From: an uncultured Lachnospiraceae bacterium
Lineage (GTDB): Bacteria; Bacillota; Clostridia; Lachnospirales; Anaerotignaceae
Assembly (NCBI GenBank): GCA_944383855.1
Contig: CALWRB010000051.1
Coordinates: 1 to 49,268, forward strand
Reading direction: 5' to 3'
Length of the DNA stretch: 49,268 nucleotides
Positions within the stretch are counted from its first letter, which is position 1, and every line of letters starts with the position of its first letter. The notes under the pieces were generated by a model. The model saw only the letters and a program-made list of their open reading frames with translations, made no database searches and was not told where the DNA came from. Both the position numbers and the translations under genes were made by a program. Of the stretch, positions 22,753-29,272 are shown in pieces.

Positions 22753-22953
22753 CTATTGGGGACACGAATTCTTAAATTCTATCCGATATATCTGCACTTC
22801 AACATTTTCTGTAATACAAACTTCCAGTTTAATTGTTGGAAGTTTATTCGCACTTTCGCACAATTCATAGGAGATAACATTCCGAATTTCATTCCCATCA
22901 AGGAAGATCTTCGTTGTGTTATCTTCTTTTTTGATAACAACATTTTCTGCCAA
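22753..22953 (-). CDS. Small phage protein, unknown
   Basis: A 66-residue protein with TTG start at 22953 (AGGGGTG upstream). It starts (M)AENVVIKKEDNTTKIFLDGN and continues with strands and KLPTIKLEVCITENVEVQIY, a small beta protein commonly seen early in Firmicute prophages. It directly follows the RHH regulator gene. Confidence 0.65.
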   Translation of the reverse strand: MAENVVIKKEDNTTKIFLDGNEIRNVISYELCESANKLPTIKLEVCITENVEVQIYRIEFKNSCPQ

Positions 22954-22977
22954 CTAACATCACCCCTCTCTAGTCGT

Positions 22978-23145
22978 TTATTCTATGGTTTGTTTTTCGT
23001 CTGCTGCTTTTAATCCCGCAATTAGAACATTACGAACTACTTCAGAATAAGAACTTCTTACAAAACGATCACTTTTTTTTAATTCCAGGATTTGTTTGTC
23101 CATATCATCTGGAATTGATATTGTAATTCTTTTTAATTCTGTCAA
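22978..23145 (-). CDS. Ribbon-helix-helix regulator, first gene of the early (lytic) operon
   Basis: A 55-residue protein (57 if ATG 23151 is used). TTG 23145 is preferred because AAGGAG is 8 nt away from it and only 2-3 nt from the ATG. It reads (M)TELKRITISIPDDMDKQILE, followed by SSYSEVVRNVLIAGLKAAD: a beta strand with alternating residues (RITISIP), helix, turn and helix, the CopG/Arc fold. It is in the cro position, first gene of the rightmost minus-strand operon, divergent from the RHH repressor candidate. Confidence 0.8.
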   Translation of the reverse strand: MTELKRITISIPDDMDKQILELKKSDRFVRSSYSEVVRNVLIAGLKAADEKQTIE

Positions 23146-23164
23146 AATCATCACTCCTTTTCCT

Positions 23165-23302
23165 AAGTTCAGAACTTCATTTCCTCTTGATTATAGTTCA
23201 TCACTTTTCAAATGTCAATATGAAGTTCATATTTTATTACAAAATTATCAGAACTTATTTTTTTAATTATTTCTGAATTTTCTCTTGCTTAAGTGGTGAA
23301 CT
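23165..23302. promoter_or_regulatory. Operator array of the lysogeny switch
   Basis: Repeated GAACT/AGTTC half-sites lie through the divergent region. They include the palindrome AAGTTC-A-GAACTT (23165-23177), AGTTCATCACTT (23195-23206, read AAGTGATGAACT on the minus strand), ATGAA-G-TTCAT (about 23220-23230) and AAGTGGTGAACT (23291-23302). One lies in the spacer of each promoter, as expected for repressor sites controlling both directions. Confidence 0.65.
23190..23218 (-). promoter_or_regulatory. Early lytic promoter (consensus)
   Basis: On the minus strand TTGACA (23218-23213), 17-bp spacer and TATAAT (23195-23190), a perfect sigma-A promoter that drives the RHH gene and the early operon. 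The spacer contains AAGTGATGAACT (23206-23195), the same motif as in the opposing promoter. Confidence 0.88.
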
Positions 23303-23313
23303 GATGATATATT
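23285..23313 (+). promoter_or_regulatory. Repressor (maintenance) promoter
   Basis: TTGCTT (23285-23290), 17-bp spacer, TATATT (23308-23313), followed by AAAAGGAGGTG before ATG 23334. The spacer carries AAGTGGTGAACT, so the repressor can regulate its own gene. Confidence 0.7.
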
Positions 23314-23333
23314 GAATAAAAGGAGGTGTTTGA

Positions 23334-23717
23334 ATGCCTACACAAAAACCAAGAATTACAATTACAATGGATTCTGAATTATTTAACAAAATCGAAGATT
23401 TTCGCTTTAAAAATAAGTATAAAAATCAAACTCAAGCAATTCTTGATCTAATTAAAAGCGGATTCAATGAACTTGAATCATATAACAAGTCAAACAATGG
23501 TATTCTTTTTCATAAAGAAGCTATAAATATGGCAAAAAAATACCGTGATCTTGACGATCATGGCAGAGAAATGGTAGATTTTGTTTTAGAAAAGGAATAT
23601 GACCGGACAAGTCGTAATAATACAAAAGATTATCTAATGCCTATAGCTGCGCACAATGACAATGCGGCAGACGAGGAGCAGCAGCGACTTATGCAGAAGG
23701 ATATTGACGAATTGTAA
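23334..23717 (+). CDS. Candidate lysogeny repressor with N-terminal ribbon-helix-helix domain
   Basis: A 127-residue protein. The N-terminus PRITITMDSELFNKIEDFRF followed by KNQTQAILDLIKSGFNELE is a full Arc/CopG-like RHH domain (residues 6-48) and not the XRE helix-turn-helix usual for this position. The second half, HKEAINMAKKYRDLDDHGRE plus MVDFVLEKEYDRTSR, is the helical tail found in many Firmicute phage XRE repressors and ImmR-like proteins. It sits behind the maintenance promoter, opposite the lytic promoter, and is followed by an ImmA-like gene. So it is probably the repressor whose removal induces the phage. Domain pairing is seen; function is inferred. Confidence 0.72.
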   Translation: MPTQKPRITITMDSELFNKIEDFRFKNKYKNQTQAILDLIKSGFNELESYNKSNNGILFHKEAINMAKKYRDLDDHGREMVDFVLEKEYDRTSRNNTKDYLMPIAAHNDNAADEEQQRLMQKDIDEL

Positions 23718-23739
23718 AAAACAAGGAGGTGATCTGTGT

Positions 23740-24207
23740 ATGTGTACCTATGAAAGTTTATTGTCTGATGCAGATCAACTCGGTCTGGAAGTCATTGAAA
23801 AAAATTTCCATTCTGATGCGAAAGGATTTTGTAAAGGAAATAAAATAGGAATTAAAAAAAATATGAGTCAGTCGGAAAAAGCTTGTATCTTAGCTGAAGA
23901 AATCGGGCACTTTCAAACTACGGTCGGCAATATCATAGATCTGAACAATCTCCAAAACAGAAAACAAGAAAAAGCAGCCAGAAAATGGGCAGTCAAAAAA
24001 ATGATTTCTACGGAAGATCTGATTCATGCCGCAGAGCATTCTTGTAATACACTTTATGATGCGGCTGAATTTCTCGGTGTAACCGAAAAATTTTTACAAG
24101 ATGCCATTCTCATTTTTCGAGAAATTTATGGTGTTCAGCACACAGTATCCGATAAAACCGTTATATTTCTGGATCGCGGTTTTTATGTTGTCTCAAAAGA
24201 CATGTAA
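23740..24207 (+). CDS. ImmA/IrrE-like metallopeptidase-family protein
   Basis: A 155-residue protein; ATG 23740 follows a perfect AAGGAGGTGATC. It starts MCTYESLLSDADQLGLEVIE and has the core CILAEEIGHFQTTVGNIID, then RKQEKAARKWAVKK and the C-terminal AAEFLGVTEKFLQDAI, the standard order of the short phage ImmA/IrrE proteins. The catalytic motif reads EEIGH, so the first histidine of HExxH is Glu, as in many phage members. ImmA of ICEBs1 cleaves its repressor ImmR; here the likely partner is the RHH protein encoded 22 bp upstream. Confidence 0.85.
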   Translation: MCTYESLLSDADQLGLEVIEKNFHSDAKGFCKGNKIGIKKNMSQSEKACILAEEIGHFQTTVGNIIDLNNLQNRKQEKAARKWAVKKMISTEDLIHAAEHSCNTLYDAAEFLGVTEKFLQDAILIFREIYGVQHTVSDKTVIFLDRGFYVVSKDM

Positions 24208-24228
24208 ATAAAGAAAGGATAAAAAATA

Positions 24229-24789
24229 ATGTTTGGAAAGAAAAAAGAAGCAGAAAAAAAAGTGTCAAAGAATATGTTTGATTTGATTTCCGGTCTGCCT
24301 AAAATCCATGATAAAGAAACGATTTTCTATCACATTGATATTGAAAACGGCTTTTTATCAATCCAGGCGCTAAAATTATATTTCAGCAAAAAATCAGAAA
24401 TACTTCAAGAATACCGCATTCCAGTCGGAGATGTGCTTGCATTTGATATTGTGGAAGAAACACATTATAAACAAAAATCGGCATTAAAGCGTGGCGTAGC
24501 CGGTGCCCTCCTTTTCGGTCCGGTCGGGGCTATTATCGGCAGTGCAAGCGGTCTGGATAAGAGCAAAATCAAAGAAACACTCGGCATATCTTATCTAAGC
24601 GCAAAAGGTGATGAACCACAAACAATTGTATTTAATTTGGGAGTTCCTGGCTGGACAGCGTTTAATACCGCTGCCATCAAAAAACTAAAAGAAGAAGTTG
24701 AAAATGCAGAGAAAAGCGAAAGAGCAAAAGCTATCCTTAAAATCTATAACGACTATGAAGAAACGGACGACGGAGCTATTTTGCTTTAA
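24229..24789 (+). CDS. Glycine-hairpin protein, relative of the 4402-4926 product
   Basis: A 186-residue protein starting MFGKKKEAEKKVSKNMFDLI. Layout: basic N-terminus, beta strands (GFLSIQALKLYFSK), IPVGDVLAFDIVEETHYKQK, a glycine-rich hydrophobic hairpin GVAGALLFGPVGAIIGSASG (about residues 88-107), ISYLSAKGDEPQTIVFNLG and a charged C-terminal helix. The same layout is seen at 4402-4926. Hydrophobic Gly hairpins of this kind suggest membrane association with a PH-like soluble part. It is in the repressor-ImmA transcription unit and so is probably expressed in the lysogen, perhaps for superinfection exclusion (inference). Confidence 0.7.
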   Translation: MFGKKKEAEKKVSKNMFDLISGLPKIHDKETIFYHIDIENGFLSIQALKLYFSKKSEILQEYRIPVGDVLAFDIVEETHYKQKSALKRGVAGALLFGPVGAIIGSASGLDKSKIKETLGISYLSAKGDEPQTIVFNLGVPGWTAFNTAAIKKLKEEVENAEKSERAKAILKIYNDYEETDDGAILL

Positions 24790-24937
24790 TTTTAGAAGAA
24801 ACTAAAAATGAGCAGGGACCTCTTAGACACCATAAAAATCCGCGGCAGGCTGATGAAGCTCGAAAAACGGTTTTAACTAAAACAGCGAATACTTGGTTAT
24901 TAAGAAAGATTTTTTGTTTTCATGTGTGAGGTGTAAA

Positions 24938-26089
24938 ATGTACGATTTTATTGCCGTTGACTTCGAAATTGCAAATAAAAATATGAACAGCGCCTGCTCT
25001 ATTGGCATTGCCGCTATAAAAGATTGCGAAATTATCAAAAGAGAATATTTTTTAATCAATCCGCCAACGCCTGAATTTGATACCAAAAAAACAAATATTC
25101 ATGGTATCTCTTATGATATGGTAAAAAACGAAGGTTCTTTTGCCGATGTATGGAATAATATCAAAGATTATTTTGAACATTCTTATCTTGTTGTCGCTCA
25201 TAACGCACAATTTGACATGTCTGTTCTGCGTTGCTGTTTGGATCATTATTCTATTCCTCTGCCTGATTTTAATTATATAAACAGCATCAATATCATCAGG
25301 CGTGAATCCGATAGTTCATTAAGTTCATACAACTTAGAATCATCTGCTGCCTATTTTTCAATCGACATTGGAACGCATCACAATGCATTAGACGATTCCA
25401 TTGCAGTTGCTAATATTCTCATACAAATTCTGAAAAATCATGATATAACACACTTACACGATTTATGCAAACATTATCAACAATACATACACCCGTTTTT
25501 AAAGTTAAATGTGAACAGAACTTTTTATACTAAATTTCAGACAAAATATACTGACAGCACAATCGCTATGCAAGAACTAAAATCCTATGCTACTTGTATC
25601 ATTTCTGACGGAGAAGTAGATATACAAGAAATTACAGATTTATCTGAGTGGATATCAAATCACCCGGATCTTGCCGGTTACTATCCTTTTGATAAAATTT
25701 CCGAGTTGTGCGACAGTATTTTTGAAGATGATATAATATCTGACAATGAAAGAGAGCAAATGCTTTTCCTCTTAAACCAATTTGTAAATCCAATGGAAAC
25801 TAATCGCCATAACTGCAATATCATTTTTCCAGATAAAATTTTTGTGTTGTCTGGAGATTTCACTTGCGGATCTAAAAAAGAAGTAGGAGCAAAAATAATA
25901 GAAAAAGGCGGCATCTGCAAAAATGATGTAACGAAAAAAACAGATTACTTAGTAGTCGGTGGAGCCGGAAATGAAAACTGGAAATTCGGCAATTATGGTG
26001 CCAAGGTATCCAAGGCTCTCGAAATGCAAGAAAACGGACATCATATTGTAATTCTGAAGGAGTCCGACTTAATACAATGTTTCGAATAA
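24938..26089 (+). CDS. DEDDh exonuclease with C-terminal BRCT domain
   Basis: A 383-residue protein; ATG 24938 follows GTGAGGTG. The N-terminal 170 residues are a DnaQ/epsilon-like 3'-5' exonuclease: YDFIAVDFEIANKNMNSACS (ExoI motif with D and E), VVAHNAQFDMSVLRCCL (ExoII) and THHNALDDSIAVANIL (ExoIII, H and D). A middle region of about 100 residues (CIISDGEVDIQEITDLSEWI) looks helical. The end, IFVLSGDFTCGSKKEVGAKI then KKTDYLVVGGAGNENWKFG, is a BRCT domain like that of NAD-dependent ligases. Exo-BRCT proteins occur as cargo in prophages and could act on DNA ends or nicked DNA; a defence role is possible but unshown. Confidence 0.85.
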   Translation: MYDFIAVDFEIANKNMNSACSIGIAAIKDCEIIKREYFLINPPTPEFDTKKTNIHGISYDMVKNEGSFADVWNNIKDYFEHSYLVVAHNAQFDMSVLRCCLDHYSIPLPDFNYINSINIIRRESDSSLSSYNLESSAAYFSIDIGTHHNALDDSIAVANILIQILKNHDITHLHDLCKHYQQYIHPFLKLNVNRTFYTKFQTKYTDSTIAMQELKSYATCIISDGEVDIQEITDLSEWISNHPDLAGYYPFDKISELCDSIFEDDIISDNEREQMLFLLNQFVNPMETNRHNCNIIFPDKIFVLSGDFTCGSKKEVGAKIIEKGGICKNDVTKKTDYLVVGGAGNENWKFGNYGAKVSKALEMQENGHHIVILKESDLIQCFE

Positions 26090-26579
26090 TCTCGGTGGTG
26101 TTGTATGGAGTAAATATTTTATTTCATCGTACTTCTTGGCGAAAAACACCACGCAAAAAACCGTTCTTCTTTCTGATCCGATATAGAAGATATTTCTACG
26201 CTTTTGAAGTTCGATCCGGTGCGAAAAACGGAAAAGGGCGGTGTCGTTTTATATGAAAAAAATGATCCACAGCGAAAGCGTCTGGCTGGATATACCGGAA
26301 TCCGGAAACCGCACCTCGCATATTTATGATGACAGGATCGCTGCTAAAACCACAATGGATATTGTGAGCCGCTTCCTGCCGGCGCCGTAAGATCCGACAG
26401 AATATTTCCGTAAAAATCAAGTCTTTTCTTTTGCGATATACAGAGCAAAATGTGTTTTTTTAATATTTGCTTTGTTGCCTGCCATCACTGGCAATCTCAT
26501 CAACTACATAAAAACATAATGAAACAGTAATGCTACATTATATAGAATTTCAATAAAAACAAAATCGGAGGAATGAAGT
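26090..26579. other. Intergenic stretch, probably with gene remnants
   Basis: 490 bp with no long gene. One plus-strand frame of 45 residues (26253-26390) is described separately. The rest shows no known RNA, terminator or repeat. Base use changes at about 26170-26400 (more GC than the AT-rich genes on both sides), which suggests a fragment of other origin. Confidence 0.4.
26253..26390 (+). CDS. Possible small protein or fragment
   Basis: A 45-residue frame starting MKKMIHSESVWLDIPESGNR and ending in IVSRFLPAP. The ribosome site (AAGGGCGG) is 13 nt or more away from the ATG, so expression is uncertain. It looks protein-like and more GC-rich than its neighbours, so it may be the remains of a larger gene. 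Confidence 0.3.
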   Translation: MKKMIHSESVWLDIPESGNRTSHIYDDRIAAKTTMDIVSRFLPAP

Positions 26580-27872
26580 ATGGGTTTTACAGACATGTTC
26601 AAAGGCAAACAATACAAAGCTGAATTGGAAAAATCAAACAAAGAAATTGAAAAAATGAAGTCTATGTTTACTCCTGAAATGCAAGAGGCTACTTCTCTTC
26701 TGCAAATGATCAACTCTTTAAAAGAAGAAAAAGAAGCTTTAGGCGAAACAATCACACGCTTGAACCATGCTGTAGACACACTGGACAAAGAAATCAAAGA
26801 TAAAAAGAATTTGATTATTACCTTGGACGACGAAATTCTGTTCCAGGAGTTCGGTTTATATAAACCCAGATACGACTTTGCTAACTCCACGCAATATAAA
26901 ACAAAACTGAATTCTATCAGAGAACAGCAAAAAGAAATGATTAAAGCCGGTACTGCTGTAACAGCAAATACCAACTGGACTGTAAACAATAGTGCAGTCA
27001 AAGGCAAAAAAATGGTGAAAGATATGCAAAAACTTTTCCTGCGGGCTTTCAACTCTGACTGTGAAGAAACGATTTCTAAAGTAAAATATAACAATTTTGA
27101 CGCCTCTTTAAAGAAGATCACTGCTTCCAAAGATGCCATTTCCAAACTTGGTACGGTTATGTCTCTTTCTATCTCCATGGGATATTATGAATTAAAAGTA
27201 CAGGAGCTCACTCTTGCTTTCGAATATGCACAGAAAAAACAAGAAGAAAAAGAAGAACAGAAAATGCTTCGTGAACAAATGCGTGAAGAAGCAAAGCTGC
27301 AGCGCGAAATAGAAGAAGCCAGAAAATCAATTGAAAGGGAAAAACGCCACTACTCCAATGCTTTGGATAAAGCTGAAAGTGCATATGCTGCCGCGAAAGA
27401 TGATATTGATAAAGAAATCTGGAAAGAAAAGATAGATGAACTTAAAGCGCATCTGGTTGAAATTGAAAAAAATCTGAAAGACATCGATTACAGAGAAGCC
27501 AACAAACGTGCCGGTTATGTATATATCATTTCAAACATTGGCTCCTTCGGAGAAAATGTTTATAAAATTGGTATGACACGTCGTCTGGATCCGCAGGATC
27601 GTGTAGATGAATTGGGTGATGCTTCCGTTCCTTTTAACTTCGACGTCCACGCTATGATCTTTTCCGATGATGCTCCACAACTGGAGGCAGCATTACATAA
27701 TGAATTCTCTGATAGAAAAATCAATATGGTAAATCAACGCAGAGAATTTTTCCGTGTAACATTAGATGAAATTGAAGATGCTGTGAAAAAGAATTTTGAT
27801 AAAGGCGTTGAATTTAAAAAATTTGCAGATGCTGAACAATATCGCCAAAGTTTGAAAATGAAAGAAATGTAA
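26580..27872 (+). CDS. DUF4041-type coiled-coil protein with C-terminal GIY-YIG/T5orf172 domain
   Basis: A 430-residue protein; ATG 26580 follows GGAGGAATGAAGT. Residues 10-95 and 215-310 are long coiled coils rich in Lys/Glu (KEEKEALGETITRLNHAVDT; QEEKEEQKMLREQMREEAKL). Between them lies the DUF4041-like core (LYKPRYDFANSTQYKTKLNS, then MQKLFLRAFNSDCEETISKV). The C-terminal about 100 residues are GIY-YIG-like (T5orf172/Mug113): AGYVYIISNIGSFGENVYKI, GMTRRLDPQDRVDELGDASV and later EAALHNEFSDRKINMVNQRR. This architecture is frequent in prophages and defence islands; it may cut DNA at the membrane or on entry, but no function is proven. Confidence 0.85.
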   Translation: MGFTDMFKGKQYKAELEKSNKEIEKMKSMFTPEMQEATSLLQMINSLKEEKEALGETITRLNHAVDTLDKEIKDKKNLIITLDDEILFQEFGLYKPRYDFANSTQYKTKLNSIREQQKEMIKAGTAVTANTNWTVNNSAVKGKKMVKDMQKLFLRAFNSDCEETISKVKYNNFDASLKKITASKDAISKLGTVMSLSISMGYYELKVQELTLAFEYAQKKQEEKEEQKMLREQMREEAKLQREIEEARKSIEREKRHYSNALDKAESAYAAAKDDIDKEIWKEKIDELKAHLVEIEKNLKDIDYREANKRAGYVYIISNIGSFGENVYKIGMTRRLDPQDRVDELGDASVPFNFDVHAMIFSDDAPQLEAALHNEFSDRKINMVNQRREFFRVTLDEIEDAVKKNFDKGVEFKKFADAEQYRQSLKMKEM

Positions 27873-27957
27873 ATATATAAAATTTCCTTTGGTACTGCCG
27901 ATACCACAAGGGGAAGTCTTAATATTGAAAATATCTTATCAAAAGGAAATGAGTTTT

Positions 27958-28401
27958 ATGCAAATTGAAAACTACATCAAAAACAGAGTTGATGATCAGA
28001 TCGAATGGTATGACAAAAAATCGCAAGTGGCTCAAAAATGGTACAAACGAATACAGATCATTGAAATCATATCTGCGGCAATCATTCCCATTCTTGTTCC
28101 CTACGCTGTCTGTGGAAATATATTTTCTGTGTGTGTTGCAGCTTTAGGCGCTTTGATTGCTATTCTGGAAACTGTGTGCCGCCTCTACAAGTTTCATGAA
28201 AACTGGATTCAGTATCGAACAACGGCAGAACTTCTCAAATATCATAAATACCTGTTTCTGACTCATTCTGCTCCCTATAATACAGAGGAAGAAAGTGTAG
28301 AGAACGTTTTTGTCCGAAACATAGAAAGTATTATCTCTTCTGAAAATAATACTTGGAAAGCATTACAAACAAACACAAAACAAGATGCTGATGAAAACTA
28401 A
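27958..28401 (+). CDS. SLATT (DUF4231-like) two-helix membrane protein
   Basis: About 147 residues. ATG 27958 ([20 protein letters not shown]) is 11 nt from AAAAGGA; ATG 27949 is an alternative at 2 nt. The pattern is that of the SLATT superfamily: an amphipathic N-terminal helix with [20 protein letters not shown], two membrane helices ([38 protein letters not shown]) and a following helix [25 protein letters not shown] proteins are pore-forming effectors proposed to be gated by nucleotide signals in several defence systems. It lies 85 bp after the DUF4041 gene and 230 bp before a TIR gene. Confidence 0.85.
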   Translation: MQIENYIKNRVDDQIEWYDKKSQVAQKWYKRIQIIEIISAAIIPILVPYAVCGNIFSVCVAALGALIAILETVCRLYKFHENWIQYRTTAELLKYHKYLFLTHSAPYNTEEESVENVFVRNIESIISSENNTWKALQTNTKQDADEN

Positions 28402-28598
28402 TCTTCTATAGGTTCATACGTTTTTTCAAAAATATCTGGTTTGCATGGATATTTTTCACCATGCACTCCTGTTATGATCCAATCACCTGGACTCGCTTTC
28501 ATCTTTCCTTCTAGTGTTTGAATCATAAGTTCCTCATTTGTTTTATATGCTTCGATGATAACAGGTTTCTTTCTAAATTTTCTTACTTTATCTTTCAC
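28398..28598 (-). CDS. Small conserved phage protein (PGDWI type)
   Basis: A 66-residue protein with GTG start at 28598 after GAGGTG. It begins (M)[20 protein letters not shown] and has [20 protein letters not shown] with FEKTYEP, the hallmark of a very common small phage protein of unknown role. It lies on the minus strand between the SLATT and TIR genes, overlapping the SLATT stop by 4 bp. Confidence 0.8.
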   Translation of the reverse strand: MKDKVRKFRKKPVIIEAYKTNEELMIQTLEGKMKASPGDWIITGVHGEKYPCKPDIFEKTYEPIED

Positions 28599-28630
28599 TA
28601 TATCACCTCATTTATGAAAGGAGTATTCTT

Positions 28631-29044
28631 ATGACATATCATATTTTTATTAGCCATGCCTGGAAATATAGTTTCGACTATAATAAAATTGTTGAATGGC
28701 TAAATGAAGCACAGGAAGAAGGTCTTCTGACTTGGAAAAACTATTCCGTACCAGAGCATGATCCAAAAATAGATCCTAATACAACTGCAGGTAAAAACAA
28801 ATTAAAGGAAGCACTTAAAAATCAAATTTCACCCGCATCTAAAATCATTGTTCTTGCTGGTATGTACGCATCTTACAGTGATTGGATTGATTTTGAAATC
28901 AGTACTGCTATTTCACAAAATAAATACATTATCGGCGTTAAGCCTTGGGGGCAGGAACAAATTCCGTCAGTTGTAAATAATAATGCTGATATTATGGTCG
29001 GTTGGAACAAGAAATCTGTTATTGATGCTATTCTTGATTCTTAA
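28631..29044 (+). CDS. TIR-like protein of the ThsB (DUF1863) group
   Basis: A 137-residue single-domain protein; ATG 28631 follows GAAAGGAG. It opens MTYHIFISHAWKYSFDYNKI (the FISHAW first strand), continues YSVPEHDPKI, ASKIIVLAGMYASYSDWIDF and ends YIIGVKPWGQEQIPSVV and VGWNKKSVIDAIL. The candidate catalytic glutamate is E89 in WIDFEI. ThsB proteins of the Thoeris defence system sense phage and make a cyclic-ADPR-type signal from NAD. No ThsA (SIR2-SLOG or membrane-Macro) gene is near; the only effector-like neighbour is the SLATT protein. Alternatively it is a lone prophage TIR protein. Confidence 0.85.
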   Translation: MTYHIFISHAWKYSFDYNKIVEWLNEAQEEGLLTWKNYSVPEHDPKIDPNTTAGKNKLKEALKNQISPASKIIVLAGMYASYSDWIDFEISTAISQNKYIIGVKPWGQEQIPSVVNNNADIMVGWNKKSVIDAILDS

Positions 29045-29139
29045 AATAATATTGGTTATATCCCATACTTATATTTTATAAGAAATAACCTGTTATTGCA
29101 ATGATCGCACAAATATAGTCTAATTTAGTCTCAACATAA

Positions 29140-29175
29140 AAATCCCCCTTCCTGCGCCAACAGGAAAGAGGATTT
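29140..29175. terminator. Hairpin after the TIR gene
   Basis: AAATCC (29140-29145) pairs with GGATTT (29170-29175), and TTCCTG (29149-29154) pairs with CAGGAA (29161-29166) around a 6-nt loop. The A tract before and T tract after make it usable in both directions, though weak. Confidence 0.5.
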
Positions 29176-29176
29176 C

Positions 29177-29238
29177 AAAAGGCGGTCCCTGTGGAACCAC
29201 CAAACGCACATATATTATACCACAGACCGCCTTTTATT
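29177..29238. repeat. Long inverted repeat upstream of the integrase
   Basis: AAAAGGCGGT-CC-CTGTGG (29177-29194) pairs with CCACAG-ACCGCCTTTT (29220-29235) with only a 2-nt bulge and a 25-nt loop. It ends 37 bp before the integrase start. It can terminate transcription coming from the accessory island (TTTTATTT follows), keeping integrase expression separate. Confidence 0.7.
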
Positions 29239-29272
29239 TCTATGCAAAAAAAATAAAAAGGAGGTCTTTTTT

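Noticed and set aside
24790..24937. A 22-codon frame after the glycine-hairpin gene (24818-24886)
   Set aside because: Too short, weak ribosome site, no sign of coding; probably spacer.
27958..29044. CBASS system
   Set aside because: No CD-NTase (cyclase) gene is present in the window; the only nucleotide-signal enzyme candidate is the TIR protein.
27958..29044. Complete standard Thoeris
   Set aside because: A ThsB-like TIR protein is present, but there is no SIR2-SLOG or membrane-Macro ThsA.
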